The notes under the pieces: model-generated | The model's database searches: none | The model's input: only the letters and a program-made list of their open reading frames with translations | Told to the model about the DNA's origin: nothing | In this document: in pieces, positions 1-10,520 of the stretch | Position numbering within the stretch: the stretch's first letter is position 1 | Layout: each line of letters starts with the position of its first letter | Assembly: GCA_037179385.1 (NCBI GenBank) | Contig: CM074190.1 | Location: forward strand, 8,891,784-8,955,783 | Source of the DNA: Holothuria scabra | Lineage: Eukaryota; Echinodermata; Holothuroidea; Aspidochirotida; Holothuriidae | Direction: 5' to 3' | DNA length: 64,000 nt | Made by a program: the position numbers and the translations under genes

Positions 1-436
1 GTGTCAACCCTTTGTACTTAGCTATTGAGCTTACAATGCTCCTGTTATCTTTCATAGAACTAAATCAGCAGGATGAATGAGTTAACAATAGACTGTCAAA
101 CTGTTATTTTGAATCTACTTATTTGCAAATGATTCTATCTCCCTTGCCACCAAGAAGGTCAAATCATTGTTTGGTGGGATAAAGGATTTGGCATAGGGAA
201 GCCTTTCTTACAATATTTAAATTCAAGTAGCGTTCATTGATGCAGTAACAAAATCTATTGTCCCAATCTACCAAAGTTTATTTGCATTGCTGAAGGAGGT
301 AGATAAGTGCATAGTGACAGTGATTTTCAGGTGAATGTAGAAATTTGTAATTTGAGGTTCACTGTGTACGCTGGGGGCAGGAGCCTTGGGTAGAAATTAC
401 AGTGTGTGGATCTTTTTGGGGCTGCACTTGGGAATT

Positions 437-736
437 CTAAAAGGCCTGGTTCCAAACTCCCAAGCAGTACCAGTTTGTCTTACCTTCTTACTTAAGCCCC
501 TCCCCCAATTGTCTAAAATTCATCCTCATCCAGAAACAATCCCAGTTTATTGCTTCAAGATGTGTATAGAAAAGTGCAATGTGTATATCAAAACACTCGT
601 AGTACAGAACATGCTGTGCTATATAAGCTTTGGTACTCTGCATTGTTCCAATTTGATCAAAGAGCTGAGCCAACTGAGCATTTTGGTGCACCTCTACCAA
701 AACTTTATTTTGGGGTGAGAGGATTGGTTCTTTTAA
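437..736 (-). mobile_element. MITE family A, copy a (TTAA-flanked)
   Basis: A roughly 295-bp non-coding repeat with ends related to TTAAAGG..CCAATTCTCTCACCCC. Its inner sequence recurs at 5336-5645, 25261-25575, 39659-39963, 8085-8230 and around the Helentron at 9210. A TTAA lies at the right end (733-736); the left end is decayed to CTAA. TTAA target duplications are typical of piggyBac-type elements. No transposase is encoded. Confidence 0.75.
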
Positions 737-1090
737 AGGGGCTCATTGAGTTGGAATCAATAAGTTAATGAGAGTGTTAGGTTAACTATCACATGAAATT
801 TGCTTATAGTTACCATAATGAGTCATTTCATACCTAATATTTATGGAAGAAGTTGAAAATTTTAATAATTTGGTTTCCTCACATCTAACAGTTTTTTTAA
901 TGTTCAAAAAAGTGTCTGGTCACAAATTTTTGAAAACTGAAGTGAACTGTAAAGTACTCACTCACGAAAAAGTTATAAATGGCCATTATCTTAGTTTGAC
1001 CATTTGGTCATTGGTTTGTTAAGGAAATTTACCAGGTTTAAAAAAAAGATTGGAAAATTTTGCATACATCATCTCAATGAGCCACTTTAG
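733..1090 (+). mobile_element. MITE family B, copy 1 (ends AGxGGCTCATTGAG)
   Basis: The left end, from 737, reads AGGGGCTCATTGAGTTG. The right end is its inverse, ..CTCAATGAGCCACT, followed by TTAG. The left TTAA is shared with the end of the adjacent family A element. A second copy in opposite orientation lies at 21176-21524, recognisable by shared inner sequence (for example the GTGACCAGACACTTTTT/GTGTCTGGTCACAAA block). Confidence 0.8.
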
Positions 1091-1513
1091 CCGTGTTCCC
1101 CTTTGATCCAGGGAGGTGGATCTTGATCTACCGAGGAAGATCAACATCAGTTACCTTGATCGAGATCCGCGTTCCCATTTGAGTGAGCGTGGTAGATCAA
1201 ACATGTTTTATGAACACATTGCGCAAGCGCGAAAAGGTCACCAATGTTTACAAGTCGGCCTGCCATGCATTTCGTATCGATGTATCACAAAAACATACAT
1301 GAGTGTAACCGGAGATCCAGGGTCACTTGATCTACCGATGTGTTCCCATTACAAACTTTGATCCAGCGCGGTGGATTTGATCTACCCTGAACGGTCGATC
1401 AAAATCGGTGGATCTTGATCTTGAGTGAGTGTTGTAGATCTGTGTTCCCATTAGTGTTTGATCCACCTCGGTACATCAAGATCCACCTCCCTGGATCAAA
1501 TGGCAACACGGCT
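1089..1513. mobile_element. MITE-like element C with long inverted termini
   Basis: The left terminus at 1089 (AGCCGTGTTCCCCTTTGATC) and the right terminus ending at 1513 are inverted repeats. They match at 41 of 44 positions, and weaker similarity continues inward to nearly 60 bp. The interior repeats GATCCA..GGTGGAT and GTTCCCATT motifs in both orientations. It abuts the end of the family B element. No coding capacity; the superfamily is not assigned because the target duplication is ambiguous. Confidence 0.8.
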
Positions 1514-2190
1514 TTTAAGATTTGGCTTGGGAAGTGGGAAAATTTCGTTGTGGGAAAATAATGGCACAAACCCATTAAAATTTGTTCAGTGTTTTTTTGG
1601 CACTGTTGCTCTTTGCTTTAACCCAGTTTTGGGGATCACAATGCAGGAAATTCCCCTTTGTTACAATGGATCAAATTAAAATCACCAGACCTAATAAACT
1701 GACTGGTTCTGACACTCAACTTAATTCTTGTTTGTCTGGAAACATAATTTTTGGTTGCTAACCAATCATGCTGTAAGATGTCATCATTCTTTTGTTCCCA
1801 TCATGTATGTATAGTAGTTAACCCCAAAATTAGCCAATCAGTTATCGCCATGGATTTTTTTTTTAACAAAATCAAAAAATGGGTTCCCATGGGTAACCAT
1901 GGGAAAAAGTTTGGTGAGACCCCAAATGGGTTCACTTCATTTTTGAAATCCAGTGCCATGCCCATGCAAAAGAAATTTGAGTGTCTAGGAGAAAAAAGTT
2001 AAGTTCTTGAATCTGAAGCATTCAATAATCAGAGAATTGTCATTAAATGAAGTTTATTTTATACTTTGTTTTTAAATAGTTTATACTCCTTCATTTGCAT
2101 CTTTTTGTCAGTATGGTTTATTTTTCTTAAAGTTATCTACTTTTCAGAGAAGTTAGAGATGTATATCCTTTTAGTGAGATACTTAGGGAT

Positions 2191-2320
2191 TTAATTGTTA
2201 AAATCATCATATTCTTCCATTTTATACTGTTTGAATGAGACTTGGGAATGCTTTTAATTGTTAAAATCATCATATTCTTCCATTTTATACTGTTTGAATG
2301 AGACTTGGGAATGCTTTTAA
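2191..2320. repeat. 63-bp perfect tandem duplication
   Basis: The unit beginning ttaattgttaaaatcatc at 2191 recurs, apparently without change, at 2254. The second copy runs out near 2320. Identity implies a very recent duplication. Non-coding. Confidence 0.9.
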
Positions 2321-2804
2321 AAGTAGGTCTTAATAAAAATTAATTTTGGTATACTCTGTGTAGCTCAATAATTAACTGTCCTTCTGAAAAAACAAGTCAA
2401 GGTATTCTTTGATTTGGTTAAAGATCTTATTCAAAATCCTGTGTTTACTGTAGCGATCTTGAAAGTATGAAATTATCATTATTGATAAAGATGCTTTTGA
2501 AGGTAAATGTTACGTTTTCTGCAAATTGCATGAAGGCAACTAGTAAGTAGAAGGTTTATACTGCATTGTAATTTCTGAAATTCAGTAAGTCTGTACCAGC
2601 TAGAAATTTTACACCAGTTTAAAACTACAATTGCTGGGACTCCTCCTGAATTTTCTACATTCTGCTTCATTCTGTGATTTCTGTGAGATATCATCAGTCA
2701 AGTGCTGAAAAAAAAGTAAGCATAGTATTCAGGTAGACCTTTCACTGTTTATGTTTTGTGCATTGTGTAGTTGTGTACTTATATTGTGCAGGCATTCATT
2801 CTGC

Positions 2805-4009
2805 AATATTTTGGCCAGCTGCACATCTCTTCATCTTAGCCATACCTTTTCTGTGCGGTTGTATTTGGGACATCTGCAAACATGGCTGGAAAAAATGTTC
2901 ATTTTCCAGGAAGGTAGTTAAATTGTTTCCCTAGAAGGGAGTTAAATTTCCCCATTTTCCTGCACATAAGTGGGAATTTTTTTCCAGTTGCATTAATTTC
3001 CTTCCAGATGGCCAAATTTTCTGGGAAGAAGCCTCCCATCTTCCAAACCTTTTCCAACCATGAAAATGTTTATTTCCAGCAAAGTAACCATTAGGCTACA
3101 CATCTAGAAAACTTGGGGAATATTCCTGAATGCAATGGGGGGGGGGGGGGCAGGAAATGCAGACTTCCCCAGTTGTCATCAGAAAAATGTAGACGGATTG
3201 AGAGATCAAGAAAATGTGCAACTTTTTTTAATACTCACCTACTACTAAAACTAAATATTAAACTAGGTTCCTGTTCTGTAGGCTACCTCTCCGTAAAGAG
3301 TAAACATGGAAATGGAACCCCTGTGATCTGTTTTTCAAACTTCATGCATCTCTGGCATTCCATATGATTATCACCTAGTAAGTTTTGTTTTCGTCTCCTA
3401 TAATTTAATATTTTGGCTAGCTGCACATCTCTTCATCTTAGCGGTACCTTTTCTGTGCGGTTGTATTTGGGACATCTGCAAACACGGCTGGAAAAAATGT
3501 TCATTTTCCAGGAAGGTAGTAAAATTGTTTCCCTAGAAGGGAGTTAAATTTCCCCATTTTCCTGCACATAAGTGGGAATTTTTTTCCAGTTGCATTAATT
3601 TCCTTCCAGATGGCCAAATTTTCTGGGAAGAAGCCTCCCATCTTCCAAACCTTTTCCAACCATGAAATTGTTTATTTCCAGCAAAGTAACCATTAGGCTA
3701 CACATCTAGAAAACTTGGGGAATATTCCTGAATGCAATGGGGGGGGGGGGGGGCAGGAAATGCAGACTTCCCCAGTTGTCATCAGAAAAATGTAGACGGA
3801 TTGAGAGATCAAGAAAATGTGTAACTTTTTTTAATACTCACCTACTACTAAAACTAAATATTAAACTAGGTTCCTGTTCTGTAGGCTACCTCTCCGTAAA
3901 GAGTAAACATGGAAATGGAACCCCTGTGATCTGTTTTTCAAACTTCATGCATCTCTGGCATTCCATATGATTATCACCTAGTAAGTTTTGTTTTCGTCTC
4001 CTATAATTT
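2805..4009. repeat. 602/603-bp direct tandem duplication
   Basis: The first unit is 2805-3406 and the second 3407-4009; the start motif aatattttggctagctg recurs once more at 4010. The copies differ by only a few substitutions and a one-base change in a G homopolymer (about 3138 and 3738). Each unit contains a MITE-like segment with ends CATGGCTGGAAAA / TTTTCCAACCATG (2881-3062 and 3483-3664). A diverged relative lies at about 4130-4345. Confidence 0.92.
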
Positions 4010-4129
4010 AATATTTTGGCTAGCTGTCAAACTTCTTGTGCATCCTACACCTTGTTATAAATCTGTGACTTTTATGGTGGCAATTTTTTACTGTAAAAGG
4101 TGATATGATTTTCAAAAGTCATGATCAGG

Positions 4130-4345
4130 GCTGAAAGGAATGTTGTTTTTCTTTATTACCAGTAAGTTTGCAAGCTTTCCAGGAAGGGAGTAAAATTATT
4201 TCCCAGGAATGGAATAAAATTTGCAAAATTTTCCCTGTATTTTAACATTCAGAAAAGGGACTTTCCCTTCTAATTGGCAAAATAACAGTGCAAATGGCCA
4301 AGTTTTCTGGAAAGCAGCTTCCCAGCATCCCAATTAATCCATGCA
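4130..4345 (+). mobile_element. Diverged relative of the CATGGCTGGAAA MITE
   Basis: It begins near CAGGGCTGAAAGGAATG and runs through segments matching the 602-bp unit in order: ccaggaagggag, the CCCAGGAA/aaattt stretch, and tggccaagttttctgg. The level of divergence shows it is older than the tandem duplication next to it. Confidence 0.5.
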
Positions 4346-4794
4346 GCAATAACGGTTACAGTACCAGCCTGGGATATATGCATTTTGGTTGTGTTGCTAT
4401 ACTTAACTGAAAAAGTGGAAAAAATTCAGGAATGGTTAAATTGTTTGTTAGGCAGCCCAATCTATCTGTTTCTAGCTTGTCAAAGTCTATTTTGATGGAT
4501 CTGTTACCATAGATACTGCTTCATTACATATGATTTTACAACTGGCAAAAGTTGGTAAACCGTTTAACCTGGTCCTCTTGTGTTAATGAAGGATGAACTA
4601 GATATTTGGTACAGTTTGAGAACAATGAAGGATATCAAGGTTGCAGTGTGAGCAAAAACTCAGGGAAGAGTTCAGACACAGCCTACATAGAGCACAACCA
4701 TTATTCATCATGTGTTGTAAAAATTTACAATTTGGAAAATTCTGTGGGGTGGGGGAAGTTCCCCTGTTTTCCTCTTTAATAGACAGGGAACTGT

Positions 4795-4975
4795 AGTATG
4801 ACTCCTGGCCAGGTTATACCAAAGCTGTATAAAATGGAACCAACTCCCCTTGTGTTTGGTGCTAAGTATAAGCAACAGAGTTATAGTCTGACAAAGAAGC
4901 CAGTGAGACAAATTGAAAGAAATCCAGCCTCACTTAAAGCAATTGCTTAGAATCTGAAAGCTGTAAAACCCCATC
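4795..4975 (+). mobile_element. tRNA-derived SINE fragment, copy 1
   Basis: Shares with other copies the body ..ttgtgtttggtgctaagtataagcaa.. , gccagtgag, and the tail ..gctgtaaaaccccat. The tRNA-like head is degraded. Confidence 0.6.
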
Positions 4976-5167
4976 GATCCAACTTACTTCACTGTTGAAA
5001 AGGAACCAGCTATATACAGGTCTACATGTATACCTTTTATTAACTATCCACATATATCCACATTTTGTTTTAAAGTGTAGTAGTTTTAGAAGAAACAAAA
5101 GAAAACAAAGATGGTTATTTGCTTATTTACTATAGTGATGGCACAAATTATTGTGTAATAAGTTAGA

Positions 5168-5252
5168 TGGAGTTTTTCAGCCCAGTTTCCAACCTATCCG
5201 CTCAAGTTGAGCTGGCCACGGCCTTTTTCCAGTTGTGGCTTACTGGCATGTT
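5168..5252 (-). mobile_element. tRNA-derived SINE tail, copy 2
   Basis: Reverse-strand tail of the same family: cagcccagtttccaacc, then ggcctttttccagttgtggc. Only the 3' part is present. Confidence 0.65.
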
Positions 5253-5335
5253 GTGTAATTTATCTTTCAATCATTCAACAGTGAGTGAATAAGCTATGCA
5301 TCTTTTATCTCAGGACTGTGTACATGGTCTTGTTG

Positions 5336-5645
5336 TTAAAGGGCTAAACCTTGCACCACCAACTACAATTTTAGTACAGGGGTTCTGAAATTCTCAATTG
5401 GTTCAGCTCTTTGATTGACAACTAATTCAAACAATTCAGTTTACCTCAGCTTAAATTACACAGCGTGAACTGAACGGTACTGAGCGTGTTTTGATTACAT
5501 AAATTGAGTTTTCCTTTACTCACTTTGAAACAATAAACTGAGATTGTACCTGGATGAGCATAAATTTCAGACAATTTTGGGAGGGACTTAAGTAACAAGG
5601 TTAGGAGAACTGGTACTGTTTGGGGTGAGAGAACTGGGCCTTTAA
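5336..5645 (+). mobile_element. MITE family A, copy b (TTAA both sides)
   Basis: TTAA at 5336-5339 and 5642-5645 flank a 302-bp body. It starts AGGGCTAAACC and ends GAGAACTGGGCCT, with inner motifs tctcaattggttcagctc, tttgattgacaa and gggagggacttaag shared with the other copies. Confidence 0.82.
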
Positions 5646-5649
5646 CATA

Positions 5650-5845
5650 GACCCATGGGACTCTCATCCAGAAGGTCTGGGGTTTGATTTCTGGGGCGTG
5701 TCATAGAGAAGACTCTGAAATTGAAGCTACCACTGTTGTGCATTATGTTCATCATAATCATTGGAGTAGGAGCATTCACTGGCTTACAACTGGAAAAGGG
5801 CAGAGTGGGTGTTGCTGGATTAAACCAGAAGTTTATAGGTTGATG
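5650..5845 (+). mobile_element. tRNA-derived SINE, copy 3
   Basis: It directly follows the family A element. The head keeps a B-box-like ggtttgatttctgg, followed by the family body (accactgttgtgc, cattggagtagg, cttacaactggaaaag). Confidence 0.6.
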
Positions 5846-8084
5846 TGTAACACCCTTTCTAGCCCATCCACTTAAAAAAATGTCAGGAGAATTCCTCCAG
5901 AGAAGAGCAGCAGTTAAAAATGACAGTTGCCTACCTGCTTGGGTTCAAGTATTACATGGTGCATATGTTTGCTTAAATGAGAGCTTGAAGTGATGTATGA
6001 CTGTGCATCTTTATTAGGTAGGTGTAGTACCCTACATGGTTTCCCAACTCCCGGTCTCTTCACCTGAGAACTTTATATCAGCAAATGAACTTTGGAGTGG
6101 TCATTGCTTCATAAAGTCACTAGATGATGCATTAATTTCTAGCTTGTGTACCACAGGGAGCATCTTGTCTTGTACATCCAAGTTGCTGATTGTCACCTTG
6201 TGTTCAGTTCAGTTGCAACACATTTTATGCTCCAATAAGTGATTGTGTATTTGGCTTAAAAATGGTGCAATAATTTCATTACCTTCGAAGTAGGTATGAG
6301 GGAAAACCTTTTAAGCAAATGGAGTGATCTCAGCATTGTCATTGTCCAGTTACCACCACTTCTTGCACAATAATTTGTTTTCTTTTTATTTCCTGCTGCA
6401 CGATTTTCTTGATCACATGCAGGCACCTTAAATTTCTGTTTCACTAAATACAGGTGATTTTTTCAGGTACTTACTACATGATAGGCTGAAAGTTATTTTT
6501 GTGATAACTTTGATAATTAGGTATAATGTGTAAACATGGGAAAAAAACAGATGAAGTGTATTTTTAGTGATAGGAAAAATGAAGTCTTCTGTGTGATTCA
6601 TGAAGGGGCCATAGAATGATTTCCGTTTTCTCCATATTATCAGAGAGAATGTTCCACATGAACTCCTCCCATTGAATAAAAACTTCAGGGTGATTAGTCC
6701 TATTAATCAGTCTTTTAAAGATCTGTTAAAGAAAACATGGATACTATTTAACATCCCTACTCTGTAATTGTGTTGCTGAACGTGAAACTGGGTGTATAAT
6801 TTAGCTGTAGTATATGTTACTTGCCAATTCTATAGCTTTTATGTTATTTTGACTAATATTACATGATAATGCTTCAAAGTAAGTGAGGGTCATGAAGCAC
6901 ACAGTAGATACAGATGTATAGATATGAGGACCTAAATATAGCAGGAGCAAAACTTCACAACAGCTTTTACACTGTGTTGTTTGTTCCATAGTGGTTTATG
7001 CTGAGTAGTAGCTGGTAGAAAGTCTGTCAAGTTATTTTTGTTGTTTCAATTCTTTCATAAAATTTTATGAGACCCTACTTCAGGGGGTGCCCTTCTTAGT
7101 CAGAGTTCCCAGCTCAAAAAAATATTTAACCAGGTACCTACACTGTACTTGCAGTATGTCACTCTTGGACACACATGGAAGAAATTTACAGCTCACAGTG
7201 AGAAGGTCTTCACCTTCTGTCAACAAGGTCATGGCAAGAATGTTTGCTTCAAGCTGACATGGTCCACAAACTTGTTTGTGTCGGGAGAGAAGCACTACTA
7301 ACACCATTGGGTTGTCAAATTTACATTCTACAATACCCTATGCCCCATTCTAATATACTCAGTTAGTAGAGAAAGATCAATTTACACATTTCATAAACAT
7401 ATACTTTTTGATGAGGTATGAGGGAACTTTCCAATGTTTAAATTATTAACCACAAATGGAGTTGTAAAATATGAAGGTAGGCCTATTTTGCAATTACTGT
7501 ACTGTTTTGTTGCAAGTTTTGCCTCGAAAGTTAGTCTTATTGTGTGTATGTTAAGTGCAGGATTTAATGGGAAGTGAAAGATTTTCCATAGGTTCCTTTT
7601 TGTGTACATATGCTGATGGCTTCTACTAGAAGGAATGGGAGTACATTCATGGTCTGTGTCTCTCCTTATCATCCCTTTTTATTTCACATGAACACAATTC
7701 CCATACTTGTCTTCAAGTCCATCCAGTTGTTTTTGAACCAATTCAAGCTTAGGACACTGATTTGAGAAAGGGAAATCCCTTTGCATGAGAGAACATGTCT
7801 TTCAAAGTCTCCCCAAAATATATCTGCATGGAAAACACTTTTCATGAAAGTGAATTTATTGGAATGATAGAGAAGAGTGGGGGTGGAATGGGAAAGGAGG
7901 GGGGGGGGGGAGACTGGGGATGTGGGTGGGTGTTGAGAGAGGATGCACAAATGTTTGTTGGTAAACTTTGAACATACAGTATAGTTATGGTTTCAGTGCT
8001 GGAGAAATATAACAAATGAAGATAGAGAAAAGAAAGGAGATGAAGAAAAAGGTGGCTGTGGAAAACATTGGTCAGAACCAAGCA

Positions 8085-8230
8085 TTCAAAAGTTCAATTT
8101 TCTCACCCCAAATAGTTCCAATTCATTTCACCTACTTACTAATACCCCTGTCACAACAACTGTCTAAAGCTCAGAATTCTCATTTAGACACAATCACAGT
8201 TACTCACTTCAGAGTGAGTATACAAGACCC
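8085..8230 (-). mobile_element. MITE family A, partial copy c
   Basis: ttctcaccccaaatagttcc, then ..ctgtctaaagctcagaattc.. and ..cactcacttcaga-like sequence match one half of the family A element. The other half is missing. Confidence 0.55.
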
Positions 8231-8289
8231 ATAGCTCCCAAGTTCCAAGAGGCTAGATGCAGATCCAACTGATCTGTCTGTTGATGGAT

Positions 8290-8430
8290 CACAGACCTGG
8301 GAGAGGGGTAGAAGGGGAGGGGTGTCCCTCTCAAAAATTTTTGAATTTTAGAAGTGTCTACATGCAAAATGGTGGCACTTTTTGGCAAATCAGTCAACAC
8401 AATTTTGCTAGGTTACCACCAAAAAAGTTC
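8290..8430 (+). repeat. Fragment related to the 19401 hAT element
   Basis: gaggggtagaaggggagggg-tgtccct.. and ..tacatgcaaaatggtg.. match, in opposite orientation, the interior of the hAT-type element at 19401-19882. Confidence 0.5.
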
Positions 8431-8492
8431 AATATGGTACTGATTTTTTTGCGGTAACCTAGAAAAATATAGTATTGAGATATTTGCCAAAA
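8379..8492. repeat. Imperfect inverted repeat (hairpin)
   Basis: TTTTTGGCAAAT..CTAGGTTACC (8379-8417) pairs with GGTAACCTAG..ATTTGCCAAAA (8453-8492). The CTAGGTTACC arms are perfect 10-mers. Possibly the remains of a fold-back element. Confidence 0.7.
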
Positions 8493-9138
8493 CAATATTG
8501 TACAGATACTCACAAACATGCAACTACAAAAACCTCTCCAAACCACAATATAATTTCGGTGCGGCACCAGCACAATCTGCAAACGTCAACTGGATATGTC
8601 AGGGACGGCCGATTGTACCATGCTGCAAGTGATTTCCAATATCATCATACATCTTGCATGGTGCAGCCATGAAAACAGTGATGAGGGTCAAGAACTGTCA
8701 AGACAGCCCCTAATTTTCGTTTGATGGGACTCTGAGACAAGCCCTGCTTCTAACCCGCAAAGTGGGCATTCACTTTTGCTATTGAACGCAGCGTTGCACA
8801 ATGTTATTACAGCTGTTCATGCAGTGACATTCCATTGGCCACCTGCTGCAAAGGTTAGCCATAGCGATGTTGCAACAGCAAATATAGGTCTGTACGTACC
8901 TAGGCCTATGCATTGTATAGTAGCAGGAGTAGTTGAATGTGCTGTGAGATACGATTAACTAAATTTGTAGTTATTGGTAAGCTGAATTATGTGTTAATTC
9001 GTGTGGTTCTCTTACTAAGAATACTTGGGAGATTTGAAATGCAGGTTTTTCAGAGGGCTGGGCGGGTCAGCGGGTTTGGATTTTAAAATGTGGGTCAGAC
9101 CCGTGGAATGTGGATCACTTGGGAGGTATGAAGACCTC

Positions 9139-9209
9139 AGTAAAATCAAAACAAAGCACACTCAAGTTAGTACAATGCTGTGTAATGAACTACAATACTC
9201 TACATTTTT
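9139..9209 (-). mobile_element. MITE family A, copy d left part (interrupted)
   Basis: cacactcaagttag.. ..atgctgtgtaat.. ..actctacatttt match the inner family A sequence up to the Helentron-like element boundary. The right part resumes at 10090 (ttgtcaatcaaagagctg). Confidence 0.65.
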
Positions 9210-10089
9210 GATTCCTTGCTGAAGGCAGGCAAGGAATCTAAGCGATGGTGATGTTGTGTGTATGTGTATGTGTGTGTGTGTATGTGATTCTTTGGCTTGT
9301 AAATACGATATCTGGAGAAGGGTAAGTGTGACAACCTCATATTTGGTGTGTGAGTTGGTCATATTGAGTAGATGATCCCTGTAGTTTTTGGTGGAGGTCA
9401 AAGGTCTTTTGGGGTCAAGAGAGGTCAAAAGCTCAAAACCTTGTAAACACGATACCTCGAGAACAGTACATGTAACTGTGCTCATATTTGGTGTGTGGGT
9501 TGGTCATATGGAGTAGATGATCCCTATCGAATCTTGTGGAGGTCAAAGTTCATTTGGGGTCACGAGAGGTCAAATGGCAAATTCCTAAGAAACTGCTTGT
9601 AAACATGGTATCTCAAGAAGACTAAGTGTGACCAATCTCATATTTGGTGTGTTCTTTGGCCATATAAAGTAGATGATCCCTATTGTTTTTGGTGGAGGTT
9701 AAAGGTCATTTGGTGTCATGAGAGGTCAAAAGGTCAAAACTTTGTGAACATGATATCTCAAGAATGATACATGCGACTATGCTCATATTTGGTGTGTCGG
9801 TTGGTCATATTAAGTAGATACTTTTACTTGTGATACTAAGTAGTAACTTGTCATGTAGATGGTACATAGTGAATAAACGGTCCCAATAGTTTTTGGTAGA
9901 GGTCAAATGTCATTTGGGTTCACAAGGGGCAAATGGGATTTCAATGTAGGAAGATTGGATGCCTTGCATGTGTACTTTGTGGGCACATTATGGAGCCCTG
10001 TTAATTGAAAAACGTTATATAGCGATGTCAATGTGAAAAAAGCCTTACATTTCAGGGGCAAGGAATCACTAGGCTTTTTGGCTTTCTGG
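9210..10089 (+). mobile_element. Helentron/HINE-like element 1
   Basis: The 5' end GATTCCTTGC (9210-9219) pairs with GCAAGGAATC (9229-9238) as a terminal hairpin. A GT microsatellite (about 9255-9290) and a decayed array of monomers of about 155 bp follow (..gatatctc.., catatttggtgtgt, ggtggaggtcaaaggtc). The 5' end recurs inverted as GCAAGGAATC at 10058-10067, followed by a weak hairpin (AGGCT TTTT GGCTT) and CTGG at 10086-10089, then T. It lies inside a family A MITE. Minisatellite core, asymmetric inverted ends and a 3' hairpin are hallmarks of non-autonomous Helentrons; the class assignment is inference. Confidence 0.8.
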
Positions 10090-10180
10090 TTGAACTTGTT
10101 GTCAATCAAAGAGCTGTGCCAATTGAGAATTTCTGTGGAATACTACAGGAATTGTAGTTTGGTGTAAAAGTTGACTGCTT
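10090..10180 (-). mobile_element. MITE family A, copy d right part
   Basis: ttgtcaatcaaagagctg, then tgccaattgagaattt, continue the family A sequence interrupted at 9210. Confidence 0.7.
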
Positions 10181-10415
10181 TTGATGAATCCCATGAGTTA
10201 CAAGCTGCAAATATGACTGTTTAACCGTAGATACACAAGGTTTCCTGAGAACTTTTGAATGGATGTGTTTCTTTTACCCTTGGGCCCTTGAGTGCCCTTG
10301 TTAAATAGACCTATATGCCAAAAGAAATGGGGTTGGCATCTTAAAGGTCCAAGTTCACTTTTTCTTTCTCACATGACTGATATTGGTTTTCTCATATCTT
10401 CTTCTCTTCAAACAG

Positions 10416-10520
10416 TACAATGCCTCTGGAGGGGAGTTATTTGTAGAGTGTTGTCGGCATATCAACCTGTATGAACTGGACTACTTTGGAATTGAATATT
10501 ATGCCAAAGGGAATAAAATG
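10416..10520 (+). CDS. FARP1/2: FARP-like exon 1 of those found: FERM N-lobe end
   Basis: The acceptor is ..ttcaaacag before 10416 and the donor is gtgagt at 10521. The 35 codons are open and end in phase 0. They read [13 protein letters not shown].. then ..[13 protein letters not shown], the typical end of a FERM N-lobe (helix, then the xDYFGL/I-E strand). The exon begins inside the ubiquitin-like lobe, so at least one coding exon with the start codon must lie upstream. I could not recognise it in 1-10400. Confidence 0.9.

Larger units (their letters stand above)
1514..10415. other. Upstream region or intron, remaining sequence
   Basis: Apart from the repeats listed, I see nothing recognisable in the larger gaps (1514-2190, 4346-4794, 5846-8084, 8493-9138, 10181-10415). 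The missing 5' exons of the FARP-like gene were searched for by eye and not found. A G-homopolymer lies near 7898. 1-436 is likewise unassigned. Confidence 0.5.

Noticed and set aside
8560..8960. Slightly CpG-richer stretch as a possible promoter or first exon
   Set aside because: No TATA, start codon context or FERM-like coding could be recognised; too weak to annotate.
9403..9485. Short reverse ORFs in Helentron-like element 1
   Set aside because: Repeat-derived and too short, with no Rep or helicase motifs.
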